A DNA stretch of 64,000 bases from Diabrotica undecimpunctata (Eukaryota; Arthropoda; Insecta; Coleoptera; Chrysomelidae): NCBI RefSeq assembly GCF_040954645.1, contig NC_092807.1, positions 82,278,608-82,342,607 of the forward strand, given 5' to 3'. Below the pieces are notes generated by a model. The model saw only the letters and a program-made list of their open reading frames with translations, searched no databases and was not told the DNA's origin. Position numbers and translations under genes: made by a program. Below, piece by piece: positions 9,538-23,759 of the stretch (its first letter is position 1; each line of letters begins with the position of its first letter).

Positions 9538-12243
9538 TTATTCGTTCGGGTTCTCCCTATATCGAGCTATCTGTTGTTTTGGTCTTCTGTGTACCGTCCT
9601 TGTGTTTTCATTGTAGTTAGTCAGCTCTCTTAACATTCTGCTGGGGTGGTTTCTTAGTCCGTTAAAAATTTCATATGCTCTCTCGTCTAGCGTGCGTAGG
9701 ATTCTTGTTTGTCCTGAGTCTCTATATACATATCTCAAGGGTACGTACCTTGGTATCTTAAGGGCATCTCTGACTATTTGATTTTGAGTAGTCTGTATCT
9801 TTTTCCTGTTTGTTTTACAGGTGTGTCCCCACGCAGCGGATGCATATGTTAGGACTGGCAGGATAATACTATTCGCAACCCTGATTTTGGTTTTAAATCG
9901 TAGTTTACTTTTCCTTCCAATAAGTGTTGAGAGCTGACTTTTCAACGCTTTGGCTTTGCGTATTTGCTGATTGATGTGCTCAGTGAACGTTAGCTTCTTA
10001 TCTAGATGTACCCCTAGGTATTTAGCCTGGTTGGTCCAGTCTACTGGGGTGTTTTCGATTGTAATTTCGCGATTTGGTACACTTCTTCTGTGACTAAACA
10101 TTACAGCCTGTGTTTTATCTGGATTTAGGGCTATTTTCCATTTTATGCACCATCTTTGGAATCTGTTTAGTGCTCTTTGCAGATGATTAGCTGCATGATC
10201 CGGGTTTCTCCAGCTAACAGCTATTGCTGTGTCGTCAGCGTAAAGACTCAATAGAGAGCCTGGCTCTTTTGGCGTGTCGGCCGTATAGATGGTGTACAGG
10301 TACGGCGACAGCACCGCTCCCTGAGGCACACCCGCCTCCAGGGTCCCGACTTCGGATAGGGTTGCCCCTATTCGAACTCTGAACCTTCTTTTGGCAAGAT
10401 ATGACGCAAGGAGGCATGTCATCGCCTCACTGTAACCAAATTCATTCATTTTATAGATGAGTCCATGGTGCCAGACTCTGTCGAAGGCTTTGCTGACGTC
10501 CAGAAAAGCTGTAGCTGTGTACATTTTTTCATTAAATCCTTTGGTGATGAATTCTGTAAGAAGTAGTACCTGTAATTCACAGGAGTGTTCGCTTCTGAAC
10601 CCGAATTGAGCCTCTGGTATGGTTCCTAGCATTTGTGATTCTTCATTGAGTCTTTTTAGTATAACTCTTTCCGCTATCTTGCTTATAGATGATAATAAGC
10701 TGATAGGTCTGTAATTTTGCGGAAATGTGCCGTTTTTACCAGGTTTTGCAATCATTATTACGTGTGCCTCTTTCCACCTATCTGGGAAATATCGTAGTTT
10801 TAGCATGTTGTTTATTATGTTAGTGATATAAACAATAGCTTTTGTTGGTAGATTTTTCAGCGCCCTATTTGTGATGTTGTCGGGTCCTGGGGCTTTTTTG
10901 GCATTTGTCATTTTTATAAGTTCCTTTATTTCTTCGGGAGATGTATGTGTAATACCTATTCTGCCCTTTTTCCTTCTAAGTCTTCTCGCTGTTCTTTCTA
11001 CCTCTTCTTCAAAGTCTATGTCATCGTCGGGGTCTTCGTTGTTTCTACACGCCCTTTCTAGTTCGTCCTTCATGACTTCGGCTTTGTCGATTTCCGTATG
11101 GACAATCCCGTTTACTCCGTGTAGGGGAGGTATGGGTTTCTTGTCCTTTCGAAGGATTTTAGATAACTTCCAGAAGGCGGATTTGTTAGGATTTAGCTCA
11201 TCGATATAGGAGTCCCAGCTTTCATTTCTATGATTTTGAAGTTGTTTTTTCACTTCCCTGTCTAGCTCATTTGCAATCCTTTTGTCTTCTACCATTCTTG
11301 TGCGGTAGGCTCTTCTTCTTTTCCGGTTTTTCTCTTTGATTAGGTTTTGAAGTTCTATACTTATATCCCTGAATCTTCCTTTTTGTCTTGTGATTGTTTC
11401 GGTTTTGGAGCTGGCATCGATAGCATTGTTTATTGCTTGTTCTAGTTTTATTACACTGTCTTCTAGTTCTGTAATATTATTAATTGTTGGGATATTACCG
11501 ATGTTCTCGCTCACAATTCTTCGAAAGTTTGGCCAACTTGTTTTCTTTCTGTTGTGGGGCTGCAAATAGTTCAATTCTGTTGCGCCCAGGGTCAGGACGA
11601 TTAGGTTATGTGTCGAATCGCCTTCATTTAGAGAGTGTATCTCGTATTGTTGACCCACGTTGTGTAGGATTGCAATGTCGAGATACGTAGGGAGTTCTCC
11701 GTGGAAACATGTCGGTTCTGTTGGTCCGATGACATATGTGTTCGGTCTGTTCTCGAGATGGTTGCAGAGATATCTTCCGTTTCGGTTGGTCGTCCTGTCA
11801 AACCAATTGGGAGATCTAGCATTTAGGTCTCCAATAATTATAGTTGGCTCTTCTGAGTTCAGTATTAGGCTCAAATCTTCGTTGAAAATCGGATCATGTG
11901 GTCTAACGTAAGCTGACACTATTTTTAGTGTTTCGTTGTTGGCCTTAAGTCGAATAATTGTGGCTTCCATTGTCACCAGTCCGTCTGGTGTTGGGATGTG
12001 CTCGTGTTCGAGTCCCCTTTTGACTAATATAGCTGTTCCTCCTGATAATGCTCTATGATCCGTTCTATAGATATCGTAGCCTGGAAATTTTGTTTTTTTC
12101 CTTTCCACTAGTTTGGTTTCTTGAAGAGCTACGATATCGAGCTCTAATCTGTTTATTATTTCATCCAGAAGGTTGATCTTTTTGAATATTCCGCCGGAAT
12201 TCCATGACCCAATGCGTAGATCTTCGTTTTGGTTTGCTAACAT
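9538..12243 (-). CDS. LINE ORF2: endonuclease / reverse transcriptase (901 aa)
   Basis: This intact frame encodes an APE-type endonuclease at about residues 10-220 (RIGSWNSGGIFKK, VALQETKLVERKK, IIIGDLNARSPNWFD, TYLDIAILH). A linker follows, then an RT domain at about 450-720 (NYRPISLLSSISKIAERV, TAFLDVSKAFDRVWH, GVPQGAVLSPYLYTIYTAD, catalytic SLYADDTAIAV, KYLGVHLDKKLTFTEHI), with a thumb and C-terminal tail. The order and length match Jockey-clade ORF2. The start codon overlaps the ORF1 stop (ATGTTAG), typical for coupled translation. The protein would nick the target and prime cDNA synthesis from the element RNA. Confidence 0.95.
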   Translation of the reverse strand: MLANQNEDLRIGSWNSGGIFKKINLLDEIINRLELDIVALQETKLVERKKTKFPGYDIYRTDHRALSGGTAILVKRGLEHEHIPTPDGLVTMEATIIRLKANNETLKIVSAYVRPHDPIFNEDLSLILNSEEPTIIIGDLNARSPNWFDRTTNRNGRYLCNHLENRPNTYVIGPTEPTCFHGELPTYLDIAILHNVGQQYEIHSLNEGDSTHNLIVLTLGATELNYLQPHNRKKTSWPNFRRIVSENIGNIPTINNITELEDSVIKLEQAINNAIDASSKTETITRQKGRFRDISIELQNLIKEKNRKRRRAYRTRMVEDKRIANELDREVKKQLQNHRNESWDSYIDELNPNKSAFWKLSKILRKDKKPIPPLHGVNGIVHTEIDKAEVMKDELERACRNNEDPDDDIDFEEEVERTARRLRRKKGRIGITHTSPEEIKELIKMTNAKKAPGPDNITNRALKNLPTKAIVYITNIINNMLKLRYFPDRWKEAHVIMIAKPGKNGTFPQNYRPISLLSSISKIAERVILKRLNEESQMLGTIPEAQFGFRSEHSCELQVLLLTEFITKGFNEKMYTATAFLDVSKAFDRVWHHGLIYKMNEFGYSEAMTCLLASYLAKRRFRVRIGATLSEVGTLEAGVPQGAVLSPYLYTIYTADTPKEPGSLLSLYADDTAIAVSWRNPDHAANHLQRALNRFQRWCIKWKIALNPDKTQAVMFSHRRSVPNREITIENTPVDWTNQAKYLGVHLDKKLTFTEHINQQIRKAKALKSQLSTLIGRKSKLRFKTKIRVANSIILPVLTYASAAWGHTCKTNRKKIQTTQNQIVRDALKIPRYVPLRYVYRDSGQTRILRTLDERAYEIFNGLRNHPSRMLRELTNYNENTRTVHRRPKQQIARYRENPNE

Positions 12244-13152
12244 TTTCGGACGGCTTCTCCAAATGCAGTCATCATTTTTGTTGCTTTGTCCATCATGGAC
12301 ATCATTTCCATCATTTTGTTATTATACTCTGTATGGAAGTTTGCGATGAGGGTAGCTGCGTCCTGTACCGACACTTCTTGTGGTTGTGCTGGAGATTCTG
12401 AGGTGGTTTCAGCGGATTTTTTCGCTGCCTGTGCGTAGCTGACTCCTTTGTTGATTGGAGCGCTGTTTATGGGTCTTCCTACCGGTCTTGTTGGGGCAGG
12501 TGTTTTCTTTTTGGGGGCCTTAGAGCATCCTCTATAATTTGCTGTGTGCGCTTCACCACAGTTTGCACATTTGGGGTCGGTTTCCCGGCTTTTCTCACAG
12601 TCGTTACTGATGTGGTTTTCTCCGCATTTTACACATCTGGATCCGCAATGGCAAGCCTTTGAGCTGTGATAGAACCCTTGACAGTTATAACACTGTAGGG
12701 TGTCTTTTGTGATTTTGAATTCATCCTCCACATAGATTCGCATGTAGCATATATCAGATATTTTTTTAATTTTTGCAACGTCTTCCTCTTTGAGGGTGAC
12801 GATGAAATGTGGCAGTACTTTTTTATCAGCTTTTTTGGAGATCATATTGATCACCCTTGTTGCTTCTATTCCTTTATTGTATAGTTCGTCTTTAATTGCT
12901 ACTGTGCTAGTAGTAGCAGATAGCCCTTTTATAATGACTCTTTTTAGTTTATCGCTATCTATGGGATATGCGATGAATTCTATTTTTGGACTGTGTTCTT
13001 CTAGGATGTGTACCATTCCTAGGTAATCTTTTCTGGTTTTTGTGTTAATAACAATCGATCTGCCTGATCGTGCAAACTTATTGACTGATATTATGCCTTG
13101 GTTGGCTGCTCTCTGCAGGATTTTTTGGTGTTCTCCTACAGTTTTTAGGATT
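12237..13152 (-). CDS. LINE ORF1: gag-like zinc-knuckle protein, 5' truncated
   Basis: The frame is open from the insertion junction at 13152 to the stop at 12237; the first in-frame ATG at 13016 is internal and not the real start. The central part has an RRM-like region (RVIIKGLSATTSTVAIKD). It then has three closely spaced CCHC-type knuckles, CYNCQGFYHSSKAC, CVKCGENHISNDC and CANCGEAHTANYRGC, followed by a Lys/Pro-rich linker and a short Met-rich coiled segment. This is the usual design of Jockey/I-type ORF1 proteins, which bind element RNA. Its stop overlaps the ORF2 start by 7 nt. Confidence 0.9.
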
Positions 13153-13153
13153 A

Positions 13154-13166
13154 TGCAAACAACGTA
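13154..13166 (+). repeat. Target-site duplication of Jockey LINE (right copy)
   Basis: Identical to 8464-8476 (TGCAAACAACGTA); marks the 5'-truncated end of the LINE. Confidence 0.9.
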
Positions 13167-15156
13167 TTAGTATTGTATTCACTTAAAACCGTATAAACAA
13201 ACATAATCATAAAAACAAGCGATTAAAGAGTTTTTATTAATATAATAGGAGAGAATAAAAGAAAATATTTACCCACAATCTGTTGACATATTAACGACTA
13301 ATATCTTTGGATTGCCATATGTATTAGAAATAATTGAGAAGCGAACCAGAAAATAATAAATAACCCTTATACGGGCAAGGTTTACCCAAAAATTTGGACA
13401 GAAAACAGAAATAAATTTGCAAAATATGCAGTAAAAATGTATGTAATGATCACTGTATAATTAAAAAAGTTTGTAAATATTAGAGTAAAGACAAATAATT
13501 GATTAGTCTATTATTTTTATTAATCTGGATAATTTAACATCAATAAAAATTAAAAAATATTAGAAATATATAGGTAAATAATTATAAATGGTACCTTCAA
13601 GAGCAGTGGTGGGCCCAACGGACCCGAGTTGCCCGGTTATATAAATAAAGTATGTTGCCCGGATAAGGGTTAAATAATAACGTTGTAAATTATCACATGT
13701 AAAATATGACGTAGAATTAAGGGTAAGGGTCTATTTAAAGAGAAATTACATCGAAATTTGTTTTATTTTCTTCAAATCCTATGAGGTGCTAACACTATTC
13801 CTTAAACTAGTTATAGTAGTACAACAGAATACTTACTTCCTCATAGGATTCATATGAGCTGCTCTGTGTATAATATGCTTAATTCACAATTATTTATTTG
13901 AACTGATCTTGTAAAGTATCGAACATATATAAACCTCAAATCATTCTTAAACTAAACAGAAGAAACCTAAAACCCTGTTTCTGTGCAACTTTTTATAATT
14001 TATCGGTAGACAAAATACAATCTATCTAACAGAAAATTATTACATTTCTCATTATTATTCTCTCTATTGGCTGATCTCAAAAACTATATGCGCTTATCTT
14101 TGAACATATTTTTTTAAATTTAATAATTTCTAGTTTACTGTGAAAATTCATTTATATTAAAATTTTTTTTGGGTTTTTTTTTGTACATTTCGTTAATGTA
14201 AATTTTTATGTTTGGTAATTGTTCCCAATTATTGATTAAAATTTTTGTTCATTCAAACATGTGTCATTTTTAATGTATGCGCGCATCCAATAGGTAATTC
14301 AAATAAGCAGTTACAAAAAGAGCTATATCTCAGAAACTACTAACGGTATAAAAAAATTGTTTTCACAAATTCATAAGATAAAGTCATGCAGATAATAGTT
14401 TTCTAAAAAATTCTTTTTCGAAATACAGCCCCATATGAAAACTGAACGCTTTTTGAAAAAAATTTTCAAAATTTTTAAAAAAGGAGCTACTTAAGGAATT
14501 TAAACTTGTTTTATTTAATAATAGATACTTTCATCTACCTATTCTCAAATTTTCATCCTTGATGTATTTTTTTGGGGTCATAGTGTTCTTTGATCGGGCT
14601 ACTAATGCTTAACAACGTCGACTTGATAGGGTATCAGTATATTGTAATATTTATTTGATTTTGTTTGATAATATCCCATTTATTTAGGTATACTTCCAAG
14701 TACTTTACCAAAACCAATTTAAAATTTACAACTTGTCATATTTTATTAACACCGTATATATGTTATTTTAGGCTTGAAATCATTATGTACTCTGTAATGT
14801 CAGTTGTAGAGCAGTAAACCGATCGTCAATATACAGTAAAAATATTGTATAAAAATATTTTTTAATTATTTTTGTTTAAGCATTATAAACACGTAGGCAA
14901 ATGTGCAAAAAATAAAAAATAGTTTTTATTACCTTTGTAAGTATAGGTACCATAACATAGATTCAACTAAAGTGTATTTATTTTTATTAAAATTTTTAAT
15001 AATTCTTCTAATTACTCCTAGAAGGATCTAATTAAACAATCCTATCTGGGTGACAATTTTTTAAATTCGTATATTACCATTGCTTGGGTACATAATATGA
15101 AATAATAAAAATTCAGTATTTCTAAACAAAAAGCATATACATGCTGGACCTTTATA
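13167..15156. other. AT-rich region without recognised genes
   Basis: About 2 kb of AT-rich DNA with no open frame or domain I can recognise on either strand. It is probably decayed repeat sequence. Confidence 0.6.
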
Positions 15157-15560
15157 CAGTAAGACACAAAAAATTCCATCCACGCCTATTTACTATAGAC
15201 GAAGACACAGTTTAATATAAATAATAAACACAATTTATGTGAAAAAATTATTTATTTATATAAATATACGGCATTATTCGAAAATTGAAATCATGAAGAG
15301 TAGCTGCGCTGTTAAAAGAATAAGTTATAACATAATATTGTTTATATTTTTTGTTAATAATACCTAATATTTTCTTCTCGGGCTCTTATAACAGCCTGCA
15401 TAGCTGTATACCGCATTGTGGTAATTAAATTTGGAACATAAAGTTAGTCTAATTCATCCCATATTGTCAGAAGAACCGCACTAAGATGCAAGTTGTTTGG
15501 GCGGGGTAGCCAAACTTAAATTCGTCTTCCGAGTATGTCCATAGAAGCAGAATAACCAAA
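15157..15560 (-). pseudogene. Tc1-like transposon relic (C-terminal transposase)
   Basis: Minus-strand reading, with shifts and stops, gives a DILGRRI motif near 15520 and then a tail resembling Tc1-type transposase ends (LLTIWDELD, then RYTAMQAVIRAREENIRY near 15430-15370). A CAGT start preceded by TA at 15155-15160 looks like a Tc1-type inverted-repeat terminus and target TA. The catalytic core is not present, so only the end of the element survives. Confidence 0.6.
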
Positions 15561-15609
15561 TTCAGATTGAAGCTTGAGGAATATATATTTACACTTATAT
15601 ACGTAAAAT

Positions 15610-15895
15610 GAGCTAAAAAACGTTACGGCAGATGCCTTATCATGGACTGAAATCATATCAGAAGGGCTAAAACGACTAAATTAAGACACAAAAAAATTAT
15701 ATTGGTGTCAACTAGACCAAGTATTAAGAAGCAGAAAGAGATACACAATTCAAAGGACGAAAGGACTGATCAGTTTAACGTTGGCACATTGTTGACATTC
15801 TCAAACGATACAGTAGAAGTGAGACTAATAGATAGTAATAAATACAAAGCAATAAAGTTACATTCTGCTAATGTACAAACATAGAATGCTATAGT
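15610..15895 (+). pseudogene. Degraded Gypsy pol fragment
   Basis: The plus strand reads NVTADALSWTEII, which matches the very common end of Gypsy RNase H domains (N-x-x-ADALSR). Further weak frames follow up to the 60-residue ORF at 15702-15884. It is too decayed to place in a clade. Confidence 0.45.
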
Positions 15896-16151
15896 ATGTA
15901 ATAAAGAGGAAGATATTATTTATTTAATTGGGGATTTTCGATCAACGTCAGCATTACGAGCGTTGTTAAAAGGGATATCAAGAATATCGATCAGCATCTG
16001 CACGGCGAGCGTCGTTGGGAAAATTCTTTTAAGCAAATAGATGAAAGGATAGTAAATATGTAACAAGAAAAGCCAAAACCATAGCCAAAATATCGATAAA
16101 AAATTTAATTTTGAGTTGTGAAGTACCCAGAAGGATAGTGACAGACTAAGT

Positions 16152-17611
<1,460 letters not shown>

Positions 17612-17614
17612 ATT

Positions 17615-17629
17615 TGACGCCCAACGCGG
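17615..17629 (+). promoter_or_regulatory. Primer binding site, tRNA-Lys-like
   Basis: TGACGCCCAACGCGG closely resembles the TGGCGCCCAACG start of Lys-tRNA primer sites of Gypsy elements, with a G-to-A change at the third base. It lies 3 nt after the LTR end. Confidence 0.75.
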
Positions 17630-17755
17630 TGGCTCTCTATTTAAAAGAATTAGTTTGGAAAGATAAGTGCTCTCATATAATTAAATTAATTTTCATTAGA
17701 AAGAAAAAATTATAGATTTTATTTTTAATTATATTTGAACAAGTAAAGTCTCAAA

Positions 17756-19369
17756 ATGTCTCAAGGAAAGAAAGGTACAAGAAGCAAAAAGAATGAAGAA
17801 GATGTGGAAGTAGAAACACAACCTATACAAGAGGAGAGTTTAGTTCAAGTTCCACAAGATACTGCAGAAATGAATCCAGAAAGAGAGGAAAATGTCAATA
17901 TGGCAGCTTTGATGTCATTAATGATGCAGATGAATAAGACAATGGAAGAGAATTCAAAAGAAATCAAAGAAGACATAAAAAAATTGGAAGCGAATTCAAA
18001 AGAAGTCAAAGAAGACATGAAAAAAATAGAACAAAAAATGGAACAGAATTCACAAGAAGTCAAAGAAGACATGAAAAAAATGGAACAGAAATTGGAAGAG
18101 AATTATAGAAAATTAGAAAAGAAAATAGAAGATATTAATAATAAAATTGTAAAACAAATGGAAAAACAAATGGATAAAAAACTTGAAGCTGCAGAGAAAA
18201 AAGTAGCAAATGAAATAAAAAGTATACGGAATGACTACAAGAAAAGGATAGACAATGAGAGGACAGAAGTAAAGAGGATTATTCAAGATAATAAGATAGA
18301 TATAGAACAGAAAATAGAGTTGCAGAAATGTAACTAAGAAGTAAAAATTAACGAAGACAGGAGAAACGCAGAAGAAAAATTAGACGATATACAACAAAAT
18401 ATCCAAATAAATAGTAATCAAATAAGAAATGTGGAACAGAGAATAAATGATATTTCACAAATGAGAGACATAGGGAGACCTTAGTTAAATGTAACAAATG
18501 AGACTGGGATTAAATTCACTGGTAATATAAAAAATTTGCATCCTAGAGTATACATAAATAGTTTAAAACATAAATTAAGATTCGTGAATAATATTAATGA
18601 TATTAAAGATTATATTAGAGTGACATTAAATGACAATGCAGCAACTTGGTTTGCTAGTATTGAAAATGATTTAGATAATTTTCAAACATTTGAAAATAAA
18701 TTTTTAAATTATTATTGGGGTGAACTAGAGCAAGCTAAGTTTAGAGAAATTCTATATTTTGGAAAGTATAATCAAAATTTAAAATCAAATATGGTAGATT
18801 ATGCATTGAAACTGATAACAGTTGCAAAATATTTAGAACCACCGCTTAGAGAGGATGAAACAGTCTTAAATGTATCTAGACATTTTGATGCTGATGTTGT
18901 GCAAACCGTAACTGTACAAAATATTCAAACAATAAATAGTTTTATTAATTTTATTCAAAGAATACAAAGAGGCAATATGACAAGTAATAATAACAAGAGA
19001 AAAAACAATAATAACTTTCAATATAATAAAAATGATAATCAACAATAAAGACAATCATATAATAATTATAGATATGGTAATAATTTACAAAATTTTAATA
19101 ATAATAACAGTAATTATAATAGACAACATTTTAATAACAGTACTAATAATAATAGACAAGATTTTAATAATCGAAGAAATACAGAGCAACCTAACTATAA
19201 CAGACAGGTAAATTGTGTACAAGGGAATAGGAGCTGCGAAGACAGGGAACGAAATAGTACAAGGCAAGAAAATGTGAGTAGAAGTCATAGTAGGGAAAGA
19301 CGTAGGACATCAGATCCAAGTGGTCAGATACAATCTGACAATTCTAATAATCAAAATTTTGTGCAGTAA
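17756..19369 (+). pseudogene. gag of long-LTR Gypsy element
   Basis: The first ATG at 17756 opens a 193-residue frame that is mostly a Lys/Glu-rich coiled coil with internal repeats of an NSKEVKEDMKK-like unit. After a TAA at about 18335 the same protein continues to a TAG at about 18482. It then continues as a capsid-like domain (18536-19048; ATWFASIENDLDNFQ, KFREILYFGKYNQN). An Asn-rich tail follows to about 19369. Three in-frame stops interrupt it. It would assemble the particle and bind element RNA. Confidence 0.8.
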
Positions 19370-19371
19370 AC

Positions 19372-20004
19372 TTTCTGAATTACAAGTTAGGTCATTGCTA
19401 TTATGAAAAACCTTCTGAATTTATTTCTCTAGATGAAGAAAAAATTATTGACTCTATTAATTTAATTTATATAAATGCTTTGGCCAAAAATAAAATGATT
19501 AAAATTATGATAGATACTGGTTCAGAAAGTACTTTAGTCTCGGAGAATTTTATTTTTAATACATTAAAACTATCAGATATAATAAAGATTCCAAAAATTA
19601 AAATTGTTGGTGCAAATAATAAGAAGTTGGGTGAAATTGATAAACTAGCCAATTTTAAAATTAATATTCTTAATAAAGAAATTAATATGCAAGGATTTAT
19701 TGTCAAGGATTTATGTGTTGATATATTAATGGGAAATGATGAATTGGAAAAGAAGAAAGTAAAGATAGATTTTGAAAAAAAAATGGTAACTTTGGAAGGG
19801 CAAATAATTAAATTTATGCAGAAAGATGAGGTGGAAGAAGAAATAAGAGTTGATAGGATATTATTAAAAGAAAATAATGATGTTTATGAAGAAGAAATGT
19901 ATTTTGATGATAGGGAAATGTCCCAAAAGAATGTAAAGAATAATTATTGTAGTGAATATTTAAGGAACGGAAATTTTAAGCAGATGGATGCCTACGAGGT
20001 GTAG
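19372..20004 (+). pseudogene. Aspartic protease of long-LTR Gypsy element
   Basis: A retropepsin-like domain with the active site IMIDTGSESTLVSEN near 19505 and the later DILMGNDEL motif near 19720 that completes the fold. An acidic linker leads to a TAG at about 20002, immediately before the RT frame at 20014, which would be continuous without that stop. Confidence 0.85.
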
Positions 20005-20013
20005 TGCGTAAAA

Positions 20014-21999
20014 TTGGAAGAAAGGAATACTGAGTACATAATGAAGAATAATTTTATTTGTAAAGAAGAAGATGTCATAAAAGTTAATTGCCCTGAAGAA
20101 TATAAATCAATAGTCGTTTCCATATTGCAGCAACACAAGGGACTTGTCAATAAAGAAAATAGAATTGCACAAAATTATATCCATAATATAAAAGTTAAAG
20201 AAGACAAAGATTTTAAAACAAAATCATACCCAATACCATATAAATACAGAGAAGAAGTAAATAAAACAATTAATAATATGTTAGAAGACGGAATCATTGA
20301 GAAGGCAGATACACGTTTTATCAACCCTATAGTAGTAGTGCGTAAAAGATCAGGTGAAATCAGGTTATGTTTGGATGCAAGGAATATTAACAAGATCACT
20401 GAAAAGCAATTTGAAGCACCAATGAGTATAGATGGAATACTAGGAAGAATTACAGGAATGTCATTTTTCACTAAAATTGATTTACAGCATAGCTTTTGGT
20501 TAATACCTCTAGAAAGAAAAAGTAGACAGTATACAGGATTTCAGATAGATGGAGTAGTATATCAATTCAAAGTAGTACCATTTGGACTTCAATCATCTTG
20601 CAGTGCTCTATGTAGATGTCTTCATGATATTTTGGATCAATATGAACATTTTGTAATTCACTACATTGATGATATATTAATTTTTTGTAAAACGGCTGAA
20701 GATCATGAGAAACACCTAAAAATTATAATAAATAGATTAGACAAAGTTGGACTAAAAATAAATCAAGAAAAATGTACATTTTTTCAAAAAGAAGTCATAT
20801 ATCTAGGTTATAAACTTAACACTAAGGGAATCGAAATGGATCCAGAACGGACACAAGTCATTCAGGAATATAAAACACCACACAATTTAAGAACTTTAAG
20901 AGGATTAATTGGAATAATTAATTATTATAAAAGGATGATACCAGATCTAAGTATAAAAGAACTTCCATTACTTGAACTACTGAGAAAAGGTGTAAAATGG
21001 AGATGGGATCAGAGAAGAGAACTAGCATTCCAAGAAATTAAAAACATTTTTCTGTCAAATTTAAAAATATATTATCCTGACTACACACAGCCATTCATAT
21101 TAAGAACAGATGCATCCATAGAGAGATTATCAGGGGTATTATTACAAATACATGATGGAGTCGAATACCCAATACAATTCATTTCAAGAATTACAAAGCC
21201 ACATGAAAAGGGTTACTCAGTTTCAGAATTAGAACTAGCAAGTATTATACATTGTGTCACAAAATTAAGATTTTATTTGTTGGGTAATGAATTTACAATA
21301 GAAACAGATCACCAAGCTTTAACGTCTATATTAAATAACAAATATGGAAACAGTAGAATACATCGATGGAGTCTAATATTGAGTGAATACTCATTTGAAA
21401 TCAAATACATTTCTGGAAAATCCAATATAGTGGCAGATGCTTTATCAAGGTTAGAAAATACATCACAAAAAGGGCAGCGAACAATAAAAATTGGATTAAA
21501 TCAATTAGTAGAAAGTACTGGATTATATTCTAAAGAAGAAATTATAAGAGATCAGATCAATTTGAGTGAAAAACAAAAAGTCCTTAAGAAAGATGGAGTT
21601 TATTATAAAATAATAAATGGCATAGAAGTATATGTAATAACTAGAACTTTAGCAAAGAAAATATTGAAAAATTTACATAACAATTATATGCATATTGGTT
21701 CAAGAAAGCTATGGATGCTATTTAGGGACAATTATTTTGCAAAGAATGACATAAGTATAGCAAAAGAAATTACTACCCAATGCCCAATATGTCAACTAAA
21801 CAAAGAAAAGAATTTCAAAAACCAGAACACATATAAATCTAATGTTGTATATGAAAAACTAAATACAGTTTCCATGGATTTTATTTCAAATTTAGTTCTC
21901 AGTCCAACAGGAAAAAAGCATATACTAGTGATAGTTGATTGATATACAAAATTTATTAAACTATATCCCTGCTCTAGAACAAATGTTAAATTAGTTTTA
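20014..21999 (+). pseudogene. RT, RNase H and start of integrase (642 aa plus)
   Basis: RT lies at about 20200-20900 (PIPYKYREEVNKTINNM, LCLDARNINKITEK, FFTKIDLQHSFW, catalytic HYIDDILIF). RNase H is at about 21080-21460 (LRTDASIERLSG, SELELASIIHC, ETDHQALTSI, ending VADALSRLE). The integrase zinc module is at about 21670-21800 (HNNYMHIGSRK followed by CPICQ) and the first core Asp is in VSMDFISNL near 21880. A TGA at 21940 interrupts just before YTKFIKLYP, and homology stops at 21999, where the sequence changes without transition. Confidence 0.9.
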
Positions 22000-23559
22000 T
22001 TATAACCTGAACGTCCGCTTTTGAGCTTTACAATTTTAGCTCATCTTCACGTCTCCGATAAAAGGTTACTTAACCACTAAATAAACATGAAATGCTATAG
22101 TTTTTATGAGTTTAAGTAAAAATTGTGCCAATGTTTAGCCTATCAGTCAAATTTTATAAGATCAAGTGTTTTAGAAGTATACTAACACTAAGTATAAGTA
22201 TATCTGTAATACACCTATAATGATATATACAGTTTGGCTTAACTTTCAGCAAATCTTTTTTCTCTTTCTTTTACATATTAAATAGATATAATAGTATTTT
22301 ATTTTTTATGATTATGTAAGATATTATATAATATCATTATTTCATACTAACTTCTAAATCTTAAGCTCATGCATTGTGGTAACAGGATTTTAAAGTAGTA
22401 TAGAAATGATTAAATAAATAATAATTTTTATTTCTATTACTCTAATTATTATTCTTTTAGGAATTTTAACCGCTTTAAGCAATGCTTCATAAGTCTCCTG
22501 CCACAATATTGTTCAACTGAAGCTACCAACTTTCTACAAGCACTATTAAATATTCCTTCTAATGATATATGCTAGTTGATAAAATTTCTGTATTATAAAA
22601 TATAATAAACTTTAACATTTTTTCATGGTTTGCTTATCCTATATACAATAGTTTTATTATACTCACATTTTAATGTACATGAGAAGTATTTAAGAATACC
22701 TATTGAAATGTTATAGCTGTATAATTGAGCTTTAATTTGATTACTGATGTTATAAATAAAAAAACTATGTGATAATTATCAACAACTAGTATGTAGCAAT
22801 TTATTTGGTATATACTAAAAATAATGCATCAATACATTTATTTCTCTTTCGCTAGTATACTTTTTCGGTTAGGGCATTCTAACGCTACAACAAAAACTTG
22901 GTTGAATTTACCAAAATGGTCCCAACAGGTATCGTTAAGTTAGATGTGTACCAGAAGTCAATTTCCTAATTTCAAAACGATATTGTCATCAACGTAACAT
23001 ATAAAAAAAGAATAATAAAAATGTATTTGCCAGATGTGTTACAAACAGATTAGAAAATAACCAGTGTGATCTTTAATAAAAGTGAAATAAAATTAACTTG
23101 ACACCTCTCGAAAATAACAAAAATTCAATTAAAAAAAGATACAGACCACAATTTATATTGTTAAATGCTCTTAGGGGACATACCAGCCTAGCTTAGAAGT
23201 TCAATATTCTGACGAAAAGAAAAAAATAAGAGTTTGTTTATATAACAATAGTGTATAGATATATATACAAGGTTTCTTCAAGTATTTAACCTTCATAATG
23301 ACCTTCCAAAATGTTCAACACACTCACTGGTGTACGGAAGTAATCAGTAGCTCTTCATAAACTTACTTTATGTCGTAGTTACCAACGGGTATATAGTTCG
23401 TAAAAACAATCTTATATTTACATGTGTTTTGTGTTTGTAGTAGTTTGTTAAACCTAAGAATAATAAATATTATTGTGAGCAACAAATAATTAAGTTTTGA
23501 TTTAATATCCTATGAGTAAAACGCACAGATATAATAAATGTTCATTCGGTTTAGGGAAA
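22000..23559. other. AT-rich region without recognised genes
   Basis: About 1.5 kb with no domain or long open frame that I can support. It begins exactly at the break of the Gypsy integrase. Confidence 0.6.
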
Positions 23560-23759
23560 GGGCGGGCAAGATGGCATACTTAGTTTATTTTCCATATATC
23601 TGAGACATAAATAGAGATAAATCATTCCTTTTGATGTATAATGATAGCCAGGTCATTTTTCTACTATTCTAAGTAACAAAAAATCACTCATACAAAGAGA
23701 TTTATTTAAAAAAAAAAAAATCAAAATCAAAATGTAACAAAAAACCATTTTGCCCGCCC
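23560..23759. repeat. Small inverted-repeat element next to pogo end (MITE-like)
   Basis: It begins GGGCGGGCAAGATGGCATAC and ends with the inverted form CCATTTTGCCCGCCC, enclosing about 165 bp of AT-rich non-coding DNA. The ends resemble the adjacent pogo terminus at 23759-23780, so it is probably a non-autonomous relative. Confidence 0.65.

Larger units (their letters stand above)
8477..13153 (-). mobile_element. Jockey-type LINE, 5' truncated, with 13 bp target duplication
   Basis: On the minus strand the element carries ORF1 (gag-like, truncated at 13152), ORF2 (endonuclease plus RT), a short 3' region, an internal run of 64 A, and then a GC-richer terminal segment ending in a (GT)n-like stretch. 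A perfect 13 bp duplication flanks the whole unit, so it appears to be a single insertion event. 5' truncation plus target duplication is typical of target-primed reverse transcription. ORF2 is intact, so this is a young or recently active family. It lies inside the putatively inverted segment. Confidence 0.9.

Noticed and set aside
10871..11209. 112 aa plus-strand ORF
   Set aside because: Antisense shadow of LINE ORF2.
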